NCBI GenBank assembly: GCA_004380135.1
Contig: QXCR01000002.1
Coordinates: forward strand, 620,001-684,000
Direction of reading: 5' to 3'
Length of the DNA: 64,000 nucleotides
From: Stemphylium vesicarium
Lineage: Eukaryota; Ascomycota; Dothideomycetes; Pleosporales; Pleosporaceae
The position numbers and the translations under genes were made by a program. This document shows positions 33,141 to 43,773 of the stretch, one piece after another (the first letter of the stretch is position 1; the number at the start of each line of letters is the position of its first letter). The notes beneath the pieces were generated by a model, which saw only the letters and a program-made list of their open reading frames with translations, was not told where the DNA came from and did not search any database.

Positions 33141-36100
33141 ATGGCAGGCAGTACCTACGATGTCGTGGTATTAAGTTCAAGTCCGCCGGCGGCTTCCCCG
33201 CAACATGATGCCCCCTCCCGTCGCGTCGCCATGCCTGCCTCGTCCCCTCTAGCCTTCTCCCCGCCTGTCAGCCCATTGAGAACGGCGATCGGCGCGTCTA
33301 GAATCAACTCGAGGGCTGCACCTATCCCCGAGGGCACTGCCAGGGGATTTGCCACCGTCGGCAGCCTCCTACGATCCGAGCACTTTACGAGCCGGCTGGA
33401 CGACGACTTTACAGAGATACAACAGGCGCAGCAACGGGGGGAGCCAGAAGATGTCATAGCACATGTCACAGCACCCATACCAGCTGCTGCAAAGCCCAGA
33501 AAGCGATCTACTAAGAAGCCTGACGCCGCTGCAGACGGCCCCGAGAAGCCCAAACCCAAGCCTCGAGCGCGCAAACCGAAGCCCAAGTCAGACAAAGAAA
33601 TCATCGACTCCGACGAAGAACTCCGACGTCCTCCACGACCCACAAAGTCTCCTTTCTTCGACGAGAAAGCGCAAGAGCCTCCAGTTGAACCTCCGATTGA
33701 GGCTGCAGATGCACCCAAACTCACCAAGTCCGGCAAGCCACGAAAGCCGCGCGCGAAGAAGCAGAAGGCGGAAGAGGAGGACGTAGAGCCTGTCGCGAAG
33801 CCAAAGAGGACGAGAGTCACAAAGACCAAGACGGCTGCCGTCAAGAATGTCAAAGGGCAATCGGAGGACGCATCTGTGGTGTCTTCACATTTCCGAGGGG
33901 AGGCAGATGGGACTGAAGGCTCGACGCTACAGATACTAGGATCAGAGTCGATTGATATAGGAGATGCGGATGGCCAGGCTGCATCGATTCGGAATGTGCC
34001 AGGAGGCCCACAATCGAAGAAGCCAGCTACGCCCAAACAACGGGCACCCGATCCTGTTGCGGAGGGCTTGGACTTGAAGGAAGCCGTATTGCGGAGATGC
34101 GATTGGACGCCGCCTCTAGACACCACCATACATTCGCCACATGCGGACTCAACTGGAAAGGAGAACAGATCGCTGGGACAAGATGCCGAGGGTAGCTTCA
34201 CCAATCTCATTTCGAACTTTGCCTATGCCCAATCGCCTTCAGCCCAAACAACCGCGAAATTGGTTAGTTCGACTACGGAGGTGATAGCCGCTACGAAGAG
34301 GAGACGGATTGAGGTAAGCTAGATATGTGCGCAACCGTTGAGACAGCCCCACTGACCCAACTTATAGCTTGTAGAGATACCCAGCAACCAGACGCATTCC
34401 CGCGACTCATCGCCTGAAAAAGGAAAAGCCCCGAAGAAGAAGCCACGCACCATTACAGACCTTGTGACAGGGCAGTACGGACCGCGGGATGACGAAGCTG
34501 ATCCCAACGCTGTAACCAGTAACTTCTTTGAGCCTCGAACCTCAACGACAACGGTACCGCTGAATGACACACTTGCACCTGATTCCAATGCACCCCCGAA
34601 AAAGCCACTGCGGAAGCGCAACAGCTCGAAAGCCAAGGCCGACAAACCCAACAAAGCTGAGCCGAAAGCAAAATCGAAGAAGGCATCCGCCAAAGCCGCT
34701 AAACCTAAGCCTGTCGCAGAAAAGCTTCTTAGCCCGGGCGCGGCAAAGTTGCGACTGAATCAGCAAGATGTGCTGTTTGGTACCTCCAGTCAGTTGGCGC
34801 TCGAAGAATCGCCGACGATCATTCGCCAGATCCAAGTCGCGATGAAAGAGTCAGAGCAAGATGCGAATCACATGGACAGTTTTTCCCTTGACCCACCGCC
34901 ACAATGGCCAAGGCTCGGTAAGGTGCAAGGCAAGAGAGGTCTTTGGGCTGCAAGTGCGCGAGATGACGAGGGTGGCATGCTAGAACACATGCAAGATGTG
35001 TATATACCTGAGCCAGACCGAACGCTAGATATTCCGCTGCTCATGGATGGCACTCTTGAAAAGCCCGACTTGATCACGGCTGAGCTTGACGACTCTTCTA
35101 CGTTCATTGACATTGATGACATACCTCCTGACCCGCCTCCGGTTGTCCATGTCTCTTCCGACCTACCAACACCTCCGCGTCCGAAGCAGAAGGGGTCACT
35201 AACTACGCAGTCCAGCAAACAGGACTTTCCAACGAAGGGTGCCGAGTTCGAAGATATTGATAATTTCGATCTAGAGCCACCACCCTCGAATCAACATGCA
35301 GACTCGCAACTCAGCTTTGTCGACATTGATGACTTTGACTTTCCGCCTTCGGCGCAGATGCGGCATAGTCCTGTAACAAAGCTCAAGCCACCTGCATCAG
35401 CGGCAACCACCGGAAATGGGTCGCCAAAGAAACGTGGTAGGCCACCAAAGTCGCAATCAGCTATACCCAACGTAGCTGCATCTCCGACACCGATATTGAA
35501 GCCGTCCTCAGGATCCAAGATAAAGCCTAAGGAGAAAGACCCGACACCATCAACACCACCTACAGGCTCAGGCCGGTTTATCGACATTGAGGAGATTCTC
35601 GACTCAGAAGACGATGCACTCGAGACCTTCTCCCCGACTCCACCCCGAATCCGCAAACACATAGACTCGGGGCCACTACCTCTAGTCACGCTATCGTCAA
35701 CAACATCGCCTAGCAAGTCCAAAAAGTCGGCTCAGCCGAAAGCAACGGCCAAGTCACCCGCCGATACGTCCTTGACGCCTATCCACTGCATACCAACCGC
35801 GCATTTAGAATGGGTGAACATCAAACCCGATATCTTCACGCAAATCACAACGCACATACGCGCTCTGCCTCCCACCACCGATCCCACGAAGCCCAGTTGG
35901 CACGAGAAGATCCTCATGTACGACCCCATCGTCCTCGAAGAATTCACCAGCTACCTGAACACCAACACGCCCATCCGCGTGTACAGGAAAGCCACGCAGA
36001 AGCAGGTCAAAGCATGGGACCAGCAGCGCAGAGTTAACGGCGAGCCTGACCTTGTCGTTGAAAAAGGCGAAGACGGCAAAGGCGATGGCGAGGATGTACT

Positions 36101-36218
36101 TGCTGTGGAAAGGGAGTTGGAAACGCCCATGGTCCAGAGTTGGTGTGAGAGTTTGAGTATTTGCTGTATTTGGGGTGAGGGGAGGGGGAAGAGTGGTGCG
36201 AGGAAGGGCTTGTATTGA
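33141..36218 (+). CDS. SLX4: Structure-specific endonuclease subunit SLX4
   Basis: Scaffold that binds SLX1 and other nucleases to cut branched DNA during recombination and fork repair, in the nucleus. Exons 33141-34313 and 34368-36218 give 1007 residues. The protein is mostly disordered, with long Lys/Pro-rich stretches, but shows fungal SLX4 landmarks: TITDLVTGQY, LLSPGAAKLRLNQQDVLFGT followed by SSQLALEESPTIIRQIQ, repeated acidic FIDIDDIP/FVDIDDFDF/FIDIEEILDSEDD motifs, an AT-hook-like KKRGRPPKS, and the C-terminal SLX1-binding domain (IFTQITTHIRALPPTTDPTK, SWHEKILMYDPIVLEEFTSY, then QSWCESLSICC). The ATG at 33141 is chosen because MAGSTYDVVVLSSSPP is the usual fungal opening; an upstream in-frame region lacks a better start. 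Confidence 0.92.
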
Positions 36219-36950
36219 ATAATGCCATGGTAATGAGATGGTATATACATGGGATGAAAAGGCCTGGAAACTTCGGTGGGTCTACGAAGAATGCAGCTTC
36301 TTGGGTGGGACTAGGCTGCCCTTTTGGCGGCTTTTGGTTATCGCGCTTCTTATTTATCGACGGGTTCTTTGCGCTTTTTTCTCACATTCTCAATCAAGCC
36401 CTTTGTACACGTCCGACATGAGACATGTGCGATTGTCGCATAAGATACTAGGAATCACCTCTCGATGTAATGAATCCCGCGTTCGGACAGCCCTGCGTGC
36501 TCGAACAAAAAGACCATGCTCTCTTCCCGCTTGTTCAATGCAACAATGCGAGTCGGTCACGTGTTTCTACTCTTCACCCACATTTACAACTTACGATGAT
36601 CCCGCGGCACTAAGGGCACATCTAAGGTGGCTGCAAGACATTGTTTCTCGCTCAATATTATATACCAGTCAGTCAGTCAGTCGGGCATTCACCTCCAGTT
36701 CCAAGCACTTCCACTTGAAGCCCCCATTTCCCCCCAAATCGCATTCACTCGCAAAACCTTCCTTTCATTTATCCCGCTTCCTACATATACTTTCACGCGA
36801 GCACAAAATCGCCTGCCACTCCTTTAGCGTCAAAAATCCAGCAACATTCAACCACATTCCTACGAACAAGAAACTACGCTCCTAATTTTTTCCCTCACCC
36901 CTGCCCCACCAAAGTCAAAATCAATAATAAGTTCAAGACAGAACCCCGCA
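36219..36950. other. Intergenic between SLX4 and the microprotein gene
   Basis: Holds the SLX4 3' flank and the pyrimidine-rich upstream region of the small gene at 36951. A 215-codon frame crosses it, but its content (Ser/His/Arg-rich) looks like translated leader sequence and no family is seen. Confidence 0.4.
36667..36682 (+). repeat. Tetranucleotide microsatellite (AGTC)4
   Basis: Four perfect tandem copies of AGTC lie in the presumed leader or promoter of the small gene at 36951, just after a TATTATA-like stretch. Confidence 0.8.
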
Positions 36951-37136
36951 ATGTCTTCATCTGAGCCAACCTCGACGCCGACATTGTCGTTCACCTTCAC
37001 TTGCGGCAATCCGGCATGTCGCGCACCGAATATCATACACGACCTACCGCGAAGTCCGTACCCGCTCTTTCAGTACCAACCTATTTGCTACAAGTGCGGT
37101 ATGCGGCAGGTGGCGGGTACATGGCAGGAGTGGTAA
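36951..37136 (+). CDS. 61-residue zinc-ribbon-like microprotein
   Basis: A single-exon gene with ATG at 36951 and TAA at 37134. After a Ser/Thr-rich start it has FTFTCGNPACRAPN and, 26 residues later, YKCGMRQVAGTWQEW, preceded by another cysteine (QPICYKCG). The paired cysteines,CxxxxC and CxxC, with intervening tyrosines and prolines, predict a zinc ribbon. The upstream 200 bp is pyrimidine-rich, ending CCCCGCAATG, a good fungal start context. Function unknown; it could be a subunit or an RNA-binding protein. Confidence 0.7.
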   Translation: MSSSEPTSTPTLSFTFTCGNPACRAPNIIHDLPRSPYPLFQYQPICYKCGMRQVAGTWQEW

Positions 37137-37209
37137 CTTGGCAACTATGTAGCACTTAGGATGCGCTATCAGCATCGTCAATCAGATGCAGTCTTCATCA
37201 TGTATCACC

Positions 37210-39751
37210 CTACGTGTCGTTTATCCATGCAGGCGAGAAACACGCATTCTTCCTGTCGTTGTTAAACGTGACTGTGGCCTCTCTGGTGTCTGCTGGCGAC
37301 TGGTAAAACGTCCTCGATGTACTTCCGGAAGACGCTATGGACCCGTTAGGCGTCTGGGGCCACCAGCTCGAGGCCAAGCAGGGATTTCCGTCTATACTAG
37401 CGTACGCGCCCTTCACTACTTCGGTGGATTTGCGGGGCACACGCGAGAAAGCAGAAGCTTTATGTGTGCTGTCAAGAAGGATAGTGGAAGTCCGAGGGGT
37501 TTCCGGCCACCAGCCAGACGTGGAGCAGAGATTCCTCCCAGTGCTGTGTATGAAATCCGCTGGTCTTGGGTTTAAAGCTAACCAATCGTTTTCTTCTTGA
37601 TCCCCAGACGATCGCTGTGCAGAAGTGCTTGCTGAGCGCGTCTCCGCGCTCCTGAAAGGCATTTCGTGGACACCTAGATTCTCTCGTTGCCATTGCTGTC
37701 CTATGGAACCTGGGTGCGGCTGTCTCGGTCTCGGAGGCTCGCTGACATCATAACACTCTGAATAGCTCCCTGTTTTGTTCTCGTAGTCGAGCTTCATGAC
37801 CATCTCGCCGTCTTCGGCTTCAAAGCGCACCCGCACCGGCAGCCAATCCGGTATCTTCTCGCCGGACATGGAATCAAGAGCTTCGAGGAGGGGTTTCTCT
37901 TCGACCGTGGAAACGTCCCAGTCGTTATGGATGTGATTGCATTGTTCTATGATCCAGGTCTTCATACGTCTAGCACGAGCTATTTCCGCGTCGATGTCGA
38001 TTCCTAGGTCAGGAGACGGAGGCTTTTGGGTGGAGAGACTGCGAATAGTTCGGTACCATGGTCCGATAGATATTTGTAGCGGTGTGTGCAGGCGCAGGGG
38101 TACAAGCGGAAGATCCTGAGAGACCGAGTTTGCCCACCGCAGAGATTTGGCGAGGTGCAGGGCACTGTCGACGTCAATGACACGGAGCCGCTCTGGTGAA
38201 GGTAGCAATGAAAGTGCCGACTCTACCGGGAAATGTCGATGAAGTGTGTCAGCAAGACCACAAAGTAAATTTTGTAGGTTCCAGTATCTTGTGCAGAGCA
38301 CCATGTTTTGTACGGTGTCGAACTCCAAAGTGTCTGGCATGATATCTGCAATTTCGGGTGACGGAGGAATTGGTACAATCGTTATTGCTGTCTGCATTAG
38401 TTCAGATACATGTTGATGAAGATTAATCTCTATCAACGACTCCATATGCGATACAGCAGCTGCAAGCGCGTTGGCATCTTCCGGATTTGAGACGGCATGT
38501 CTCACCAGGCATACTGCGTAGGGGCACTGGATGAGGACATGCATGATTGCCATGGACGCTCTTTGCGAAGCTGACAACAGCATCATTGTGGAGTCGATCG
38601 GTGGTGGATAGGTTGCCGATAAGTAAAACTCGTTATCGTAAACGGATTTTCGGCCAGCCAACATAGCTTCATTGACCTTGAAATGTCAATGCGGGGTGTC
38701 ATGAATTTTGCAGGAGACACTCACATCGTCAACGTATGTATTGTCGATCAAATTCCAGTAGTGCTCATCATCGACATCCGAGACGTTGCCCGACTTCATC
38801 AGCTCAGCAAGCCCAAATGCATGTATAGCGTGGTACATGGTATCGATTCCCATCAGAGCCTGGTCATCGTTAGCGAGTTAAAGGGAGATTTAGAGTCTAT
38901 TAACCTACCTCCGCGGCGAAATGCATCTTAGTAGCCAATAAAACGTCGTATGTAGGCTGGATATCAGCATTCATAACAACGAGTTGCAACTCTTTGAGGG
39001 CTTTCGCTTTCGTGGCTTTGGCGTTCCTTCGTTTTGAATGCATCCCATCCCTATATGCAGCATAGCTGTTCACCAGGAACTCTACAGCAAGATCGAACAT
39101 CCGGTTATGGCCAATGCGTGACGGTATCGATTGTATCCAAGTACCCAAGATGGCGAGAGGCTGTTTGCCAGAGGTGTCTGCGCCCAGCATACCAATGTAG
39201 CGGGCGATCAGATCAGTCTCTGGGGAGTACGGTTGATACGAGACTATCGCGTGCTCCTCTTTCAATCGCTCAAGATAAGCCTCTAACGCACGTTGTTGTT
39301 GACTGGTCTTCTTTTTCGATGTTCTGGCTTTCGGCCTAGACGCTGGCGCCAAGGTCTGAAAGTAGCCTTGGCCGTCTTCTGCATGTCTCTCGGTGGTGAC
39401 GCGCAATTCTGAAAGCGTCGAGGAAGAAGACGTTGCAGTATCGTTTCGAGATTCGAAGCAATGCACAACAGGCGACGTTCTGGACTTGCCATATTTGGTC
39501 AATTGATTTGGGTCTTGGACGACAAACGCCGAAGCTTTCCCATATGAGTAGGTGCAGAGTCGATCTTTCTTTCTACATGCACCGCATTTTGGGCGCTCCT
39601 CGTCGCACTGGGTGGCCATTAGCTGGAGCTCTCAACCCATCACATGCGTTGTTTGTTAAGTCATGTATATGCCTGCGTGGATGAATGCAGGATCGCGTCT
39701 TACCTTGACCTTCCGTTGACGACACGTGTCGCATTTCCCGGTTTGAGTCAT
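37210..39751 (-). CDS. Zn(II)2Cys6 transcription factor
   Basis: Four exons, 39751-39704, 39607-38909, 38859-38725 and 38676-37210, give 782 residues. The first two join to the binuclear zinc cluster CDTCRQRKVK + CDEERPKCGACRKKDRLC, with spacing Cx2Cx6Cx6Cx2Cx6C and the usual basic residues between cysteines 2 and 3. The cluster is split by an intron exactly before the third cysteine, a common fungal position. The middle region (HAIVSYQPYSPETDLIARYI, LAILGTWIQSIPSRIGHNRM) matches the style of fungal regulators annotated with DUF3468-like middle domains, but I cannot assign one. The C-terminus carries two diverged copies of a WWPxTP unit. DNA-binding activator or repressor in the nucleus; target genes unknown. 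Confidence 0.9.
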
Positions 39752-40653
39752 CAGAAATACTGAAGAACGTACTCAAGCACCGACTCGGAACCTCACGACG
39801 GACTTGTCAGGGCGTAATTTCGACAAGCAGGGTTACGTTTCTGGAAGGGCAGAATTCTCGAAACGTTGGAGCCTAGCTGGCACCCAAATCAGATGACACA
39901 AATGATCTCCAAGCGCAAGCACTGCAATCAACTGGTGCGGTGGATATCAGAGAACCATACATCATCGCAGGTTCTGCATGAGCACCCGGGCAACGTGCAG
40001 GGCCGCAGTTGGACTACCGGCACTGTGAAAGGTGACGAAGTTGCGGTCGCGACCGGGGGTAGCGAAGGACCTCGGGAGTGGCTGATTTCAATCCAAACCG
40101 GATGCAGCTAGCGCAAGACCTGCGCCCCGCCCCGCGTTCGTTCAGCTGCACCCGTCTTCCCCGAATTTCGTGGTCGCATCCTACCAGTCTATTTAAATCT
40201 ACAGCTTTCAATGGATACACATCAATGGGCGACAAAGAATGCGCTCCAACACTTAAGTCAGTAATCGCTTCTCAGCCCGTAGCATTGATGCTCAGCATGA
40301 GGCATACCGGTTGTCTCGGACGTCCCAGAGGCGACCCTACTTGGACAAATCGCATGCCAGCAGCGATTGCACGTCTCTTCCTTTAAAAGCCTCTTTCGTT
40401 TTGAGTTCCGCAAGAAATTAACAGATACACAAGGTCACCTTCCAATGCCCATCTTGTATCTGTCCAGCACCTTAAGCCCTAGAGCGGTACTCCTTACGCA
40501 ATTGAGGCTACGTCAAGTACATTGGTCTTCACAATCAAGTCAACATCTGGATTCCGGTAGACTCTTTGTATTTGGGTTACGCGGTGTCCATTGGATTGAC
40601 TATATCCATCTCAGCTAGACTCCCACCACTACTGCAGCCCCATCGCAGCAAGA
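39752..40653. other. Intergenic between the Zn2Cys6 gene and the membrane-protein gene
   Basis: Upstream region of the Zn2Cys6 regulator and 3' flank of the gene at 40654. Frames present are short and overlap. Nothing else seen. Confidence 0.4.
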
Positions 40654-41730
40654 TCAAGCAATACGACACTGATCCGACGCCGCAATAGAGTTAGGGCAAC
40701 CAGGCATAACACTAATGCTACTCGCATGATCGCTACCCCTGAAAGCCGCAATAGAACCCGAGCCAATCGTGGTCCTAACATTTGAGTCGTAGATCTGAAT
40801 CTCAGCGCCCCAGGTATTGGCGAGGTCGGGGTAGTAACACTGAATGTCCTGGTCCATCTGTTGGTAGTCTGAGTCCGTGTTGAGCAGATAGGTATCTTGC
40901 TGGTCATTGAAGCAGTCTGTGAAGTCGACTCCGCCGTTTGTGAAGTACTCGTCTTGGTACGTTTCGCGCTTGCCGAGGGTGCTGGGGTCGCTCTTGTGGC
41001 CGAATCCGAAAGACATGACAGCGTGGTCTTCCTCGAAGGCAGTCATGGTGAAGTGCATGCTGGTGTTGTGGTGGTTGTACATGTGAAATACTGGCCACAT
41101 GGTACCGGTAGCCAGCTTCATGCGACCGATCTTGGGGTGGTGGTGCGGGATGAAGCCATCGAGAGATAGAGGCAGCTTGAAGAGGTTGCTGAGTTCGGCT
41201 TCTGCTTCGAGGACAACATCGTCGCGTTTCCAGCCAACGGAAATGCCGTTCTGGGCGAGTCGGTCGTGGATGGTTTTGACGGTTGAGGCGCCATGCTTGG
41301 CTACGCCGATGAAGGTCGCTGCTGTTGAGATTGCACCCCAGATGCACAGCGCTGCGTTGCCGGCGCCATCGGTGAAGGACTTGCAGCTGCTGGCCAGTCC
41401 GTAGAATGCAAACACCTGGTTCGTTGCCCAAAACGCGGCGCCGAGAAACCAGGGCAGAGCTCGCTTGGTGACAGCATTTCCGTGATGCTCATACTCGTAA
41501 ATCTGTTGCTCAAGGTGGAGGACGAGATCGCGCTCTTTGCCAAGTTGAATGGTGAGATGCACGAATGCCACGAGAACAATGCCCATGACCACTGTCAGCA
41601 GAATCATCATTCTGGTGGCTTGCTTTAGGCGACGGTTATTGTGATGGAGAAACGTCCATGTCGTCTTGTTCTGGTTGTCGCTGAGCAACTGCTCCTGAGC
41701 GCAGCCGTCGGCTTCGTCTTGCTTCTGCAT
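40654..41730 (-). CDS. Type II membrane protein of unknown function
   Basis: A single-exon gene of 358 residues. Residues 1-40 are hydrophilic, 41-62 form one membrane segment (MMILLTVVMGIVLVAFVHLT), and the remainder would lie in the lumen or outside. A Lys-Arg pair at 89-90 (AVTKR before ALPWFLGAAF) is a possible Kex2 cleavage site, giving a released C-terminal part of about 268 residues. That part has cysteines in SSCKSFTDGAGNAALC, FTDCFNDQ, IQCYYPDL and PGCPN, enough for several disulfides, and a conserved-looking core (KLATGTMWPVFHMYNHHNTS). No family recognised. Confidence 0.8.
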   Translation of the reverse strand: MQKQDEADGCAQEQLLSDNQNKTTWTFLHHNNRRLKQATRMMILLTVVMGIVLVAFVHLTIQLGKERDLVLHLEQQIYEYEHHGNAVTKRALPWFLGAAFWATNQVFAFYGLASSCKSFTDGAGNAALCIWGAISTAATFIGVAKHGASTVKTIHDRLAQNGISVGWKRDDVVLEAEAELSNLFKLPLSLDGFIPHHHPKIGRMKLATGTMWPVFHMYNHHNTSMHFTMTAFEEDHAVMSFGFGHKSDPSTLGKRETYQDEYFTNGGVDFTDCFNDQQDTYLLNTDSDYQQMDQDIQCYYPDLANTWGAEIQIYDSNVRTTIGSGSIAAFRGSDHASSISVMPGCPNSIAASDQCRIA

Positions 41731-42006
41731 CTTCGGATGGGACCAGCAGGTATATACCAGACAGGGGTTTCAATTGTGCAAGGAGCCGTCGAATTGAGAT
41801 AAGAAGAAGGCTTGTAAGGATGGAAATGTGAAGGTCAGTGACTGCTGGCCTTATATAGACAATTGTGGTTCATTTGATGAGTGTCGTCCGCGTTAGTGTA
41901 GGAAACCGTTGTGGTGAAGAGATTGACACCTTGGTCGCCTAATTGCCATTTTCTGCAAAGCTTCTGGTTGATAAACTGTGTCCATCGCACTGTGTAAACC
42001 CTAGGA

Positions 42007-42290
42007 CTATAGCAGGATGATAGGATTCGCTACCCAGAAACTTGGCCCCATCTTTCCTCGTGAGGAACCATATAGACCTTCTTTAGCGCCTCTCGATACC
42101 CTGCTGTTGTATGCAGCTGTTACATGCACCTCAATTAGTGCTGAGCGGACTACATCCTGTTCGGAAGCCGGGATGCGAATAGGCCTTTCGGCGTCCCACA
42201 CTAGGCGGCCGTGTGGGGAGATTGCATATTCAGATCACTGTTCTGGTCACCATTCCGAGAAACTAGCGAAACTGGGGTTGACTCCACCAT
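42007..42290 (-). CDS. Small two-exon gene of unknown function
   Basis: Exon 1 (42290-42251) reads MVESTPVSLVSRN. A 50-bp intron (42250-42201, GTGACC...CCTAG) joins it in phase to exon 2 (42200-42007), reading VWDAERPIRIPASEQDVVRS, ALIEVHVTAAYNSRVSRGAK and GKMGPSFWVANPIILL. The product is 77 residues and has protein-like composition throughout. The gene lies just downstream of, and on the same strand as, the gene ending at 42353. No family recognised. Confidence 0.5.
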
Positions 42291-42352
42291 TGATCGTCTT
42301 CGTGGCATCAAAATCGCTTCGTTTGCAGTGTCGGAGCTCAACGGCTTATTTG

Positions 42353-43139
42353 CTATTCATTCTTTGCCTTCTCCGCGTCAACATCCGCATCTACGTGTGT
42401 TATCATGCCATTTATTTCCGCCAATGTTGACATGATATCTTTTTGAGTCCCACCAAAACTCTTCAGTACCTTCAGAAGATTCTCCGTCTTGAGGAGTGTT
42501 TTTCTTTCTTTTAATTTGACAAAGGATGCCACTGGCTTCAATACACTCACGGAAACCTTCTCCACTAAATATAGCTTATAATTCATTGGAACCGTCGACA
42601 AGCTGAGCAAGCCCGGTTTCGACTCTGCCTCTCCCTTTTCACTTTGCGCAATATCTTCCTCGGCCAATTGATCGCGGCCAACCACTGTATAAGTGAATGT
42701 AGCCTTCAGCCCTAGCGGGAGCTCTTCAAAGCATGCCACCCCATTCGGCTGGCTGCATATGGAGGCTTTGTTATCCAAATTGTTTTGGTTAACAACGAGA
42801 TTCGTAGTGTTGGAAGCGGTACTCGTCTGTGGCCGGACCGATGCAGATGAGTGCGGCCAGAATATCTGTGACAACAATGAATGGTCGTGCAGGATTCTCA
42901 GGACCTCATTTTTATCTAGGCCATCTGGTAGTTGATACGTCCTTTTGTTGCCTGTCTTCGTAGAATAGAAGTCTTCCTAATTGTCAGTCACGTTTCCAAG
43001 AGCGTTTAGGCTGTGCGCGAAGGCCAACGTACAGGATGACATTCTTCGAGATTTTGAAGTTCCAGAACTTCGCTGCGAGTGATGGCTTGCCTATTAACCA
43101 CAGGGCGCGTGCCTGACAGCGTCGGATGTTAGGCTGCAA
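42353..43139 (-). CDS. Hypothetical protein (5' end unresolved)
   Basis: Exon 2 (42976-42353) is clear: EDFYSTKTGNKRTYQLPDGL, NEVLRILHDHSLLSQIFWPH, LGLKATFTYTVVGRDQLAEE and a lysine-rich helical C-terminus. A 56-bp intron (43032-42977, GTACGT...TTAG) precedes it. Upstream exon sequence in phase reads HPTLSGTRPVVNRQAITRSE then LELQNLEECHP. A TAA lies just before that, and a related frame continues above it (SLGSTSGNDVILRNKRH), so either another intron or a nonsense mutation sits near 43140. No family recognised. Confidence 0.55.
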
Positions 43140-43773
43140 GGTTGCACTGAGTGTGCCTTTTGTTCCGAAGAATGACGTCATTTCCAGACGTGGATCCCAG
43201 AGAAGCGTCTGAAGGAATGCTTAAACGGCAAGGACGGCACTGGGCGTGGAGCTTGTCCAAGGCCCTTGCATCCTCTCTTCCTCCGGCTTGTGTATTATCA
43301 AAAACCCCACGCAAGATGAACAACAACTCTTGTCATTGCTTGGAAATGAGTTGCGGGTATTTGAGCGTGCGAGATGTGAAATTAAGTATCAACACGCAAC
43401 AGAATCGCTAACTCGGTGTCTCAAGGGACAGTACGCCGGGTTGAATAAGGCCCCCGATGTGCTGGTGGGCTGTGATTTGAGGTGCAGAACGCCTAACATC
43501 GCCCCATAAATTAAAGGTGCTAAGCTCCCGAGAGCACTACCTTCCCATCATTAGTACATGTCACGCGCCCCACTTCATGGACGAACTACTCTTAGAAACG
43601 CACGTGAACATTAGACCGGAGTTGAAAGCGGCTCGAAGCGCGAACATTGGGGGCAATATCTGGTAGTACAGCAAAAGAAGAGTTGAAAATTAGAGGCCCA
43701 GAGGGGGTGAAGCGACGTGGCAAGCAGAAAAGAATACCCCGAGTCAAAGTCTGTCCCCGACGCCGACTACCTT
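43140..43773. other. Upstream of the 42353 gene and 3' flank of photolyase
   Basis: The part near 43140-43330 may hold further coding sequence of the neighbouring minus-strand gene (frame with SLGSTSGNDVILRNKRH). The rest shows nothing recognisable. Confidence 0.35.

Noticed and set aside
33155..34210. 351-codon minus-strand frame opposite SLX4 exon 1
   Set aside because: It is the mirror of a GC-rich, Lys/Pro-rich coding sequence, giving Ser/Gly/Phe-rich nonsense. SLX4 on the other strand has clear family motifs.
36238..36885. 215-codon plus-strand frame
   Set aside because: It covers the SLX4 3' flank and the pyrimidine-rich leader of the 36951 gene, and the composition looks like translated untranslated sequence.
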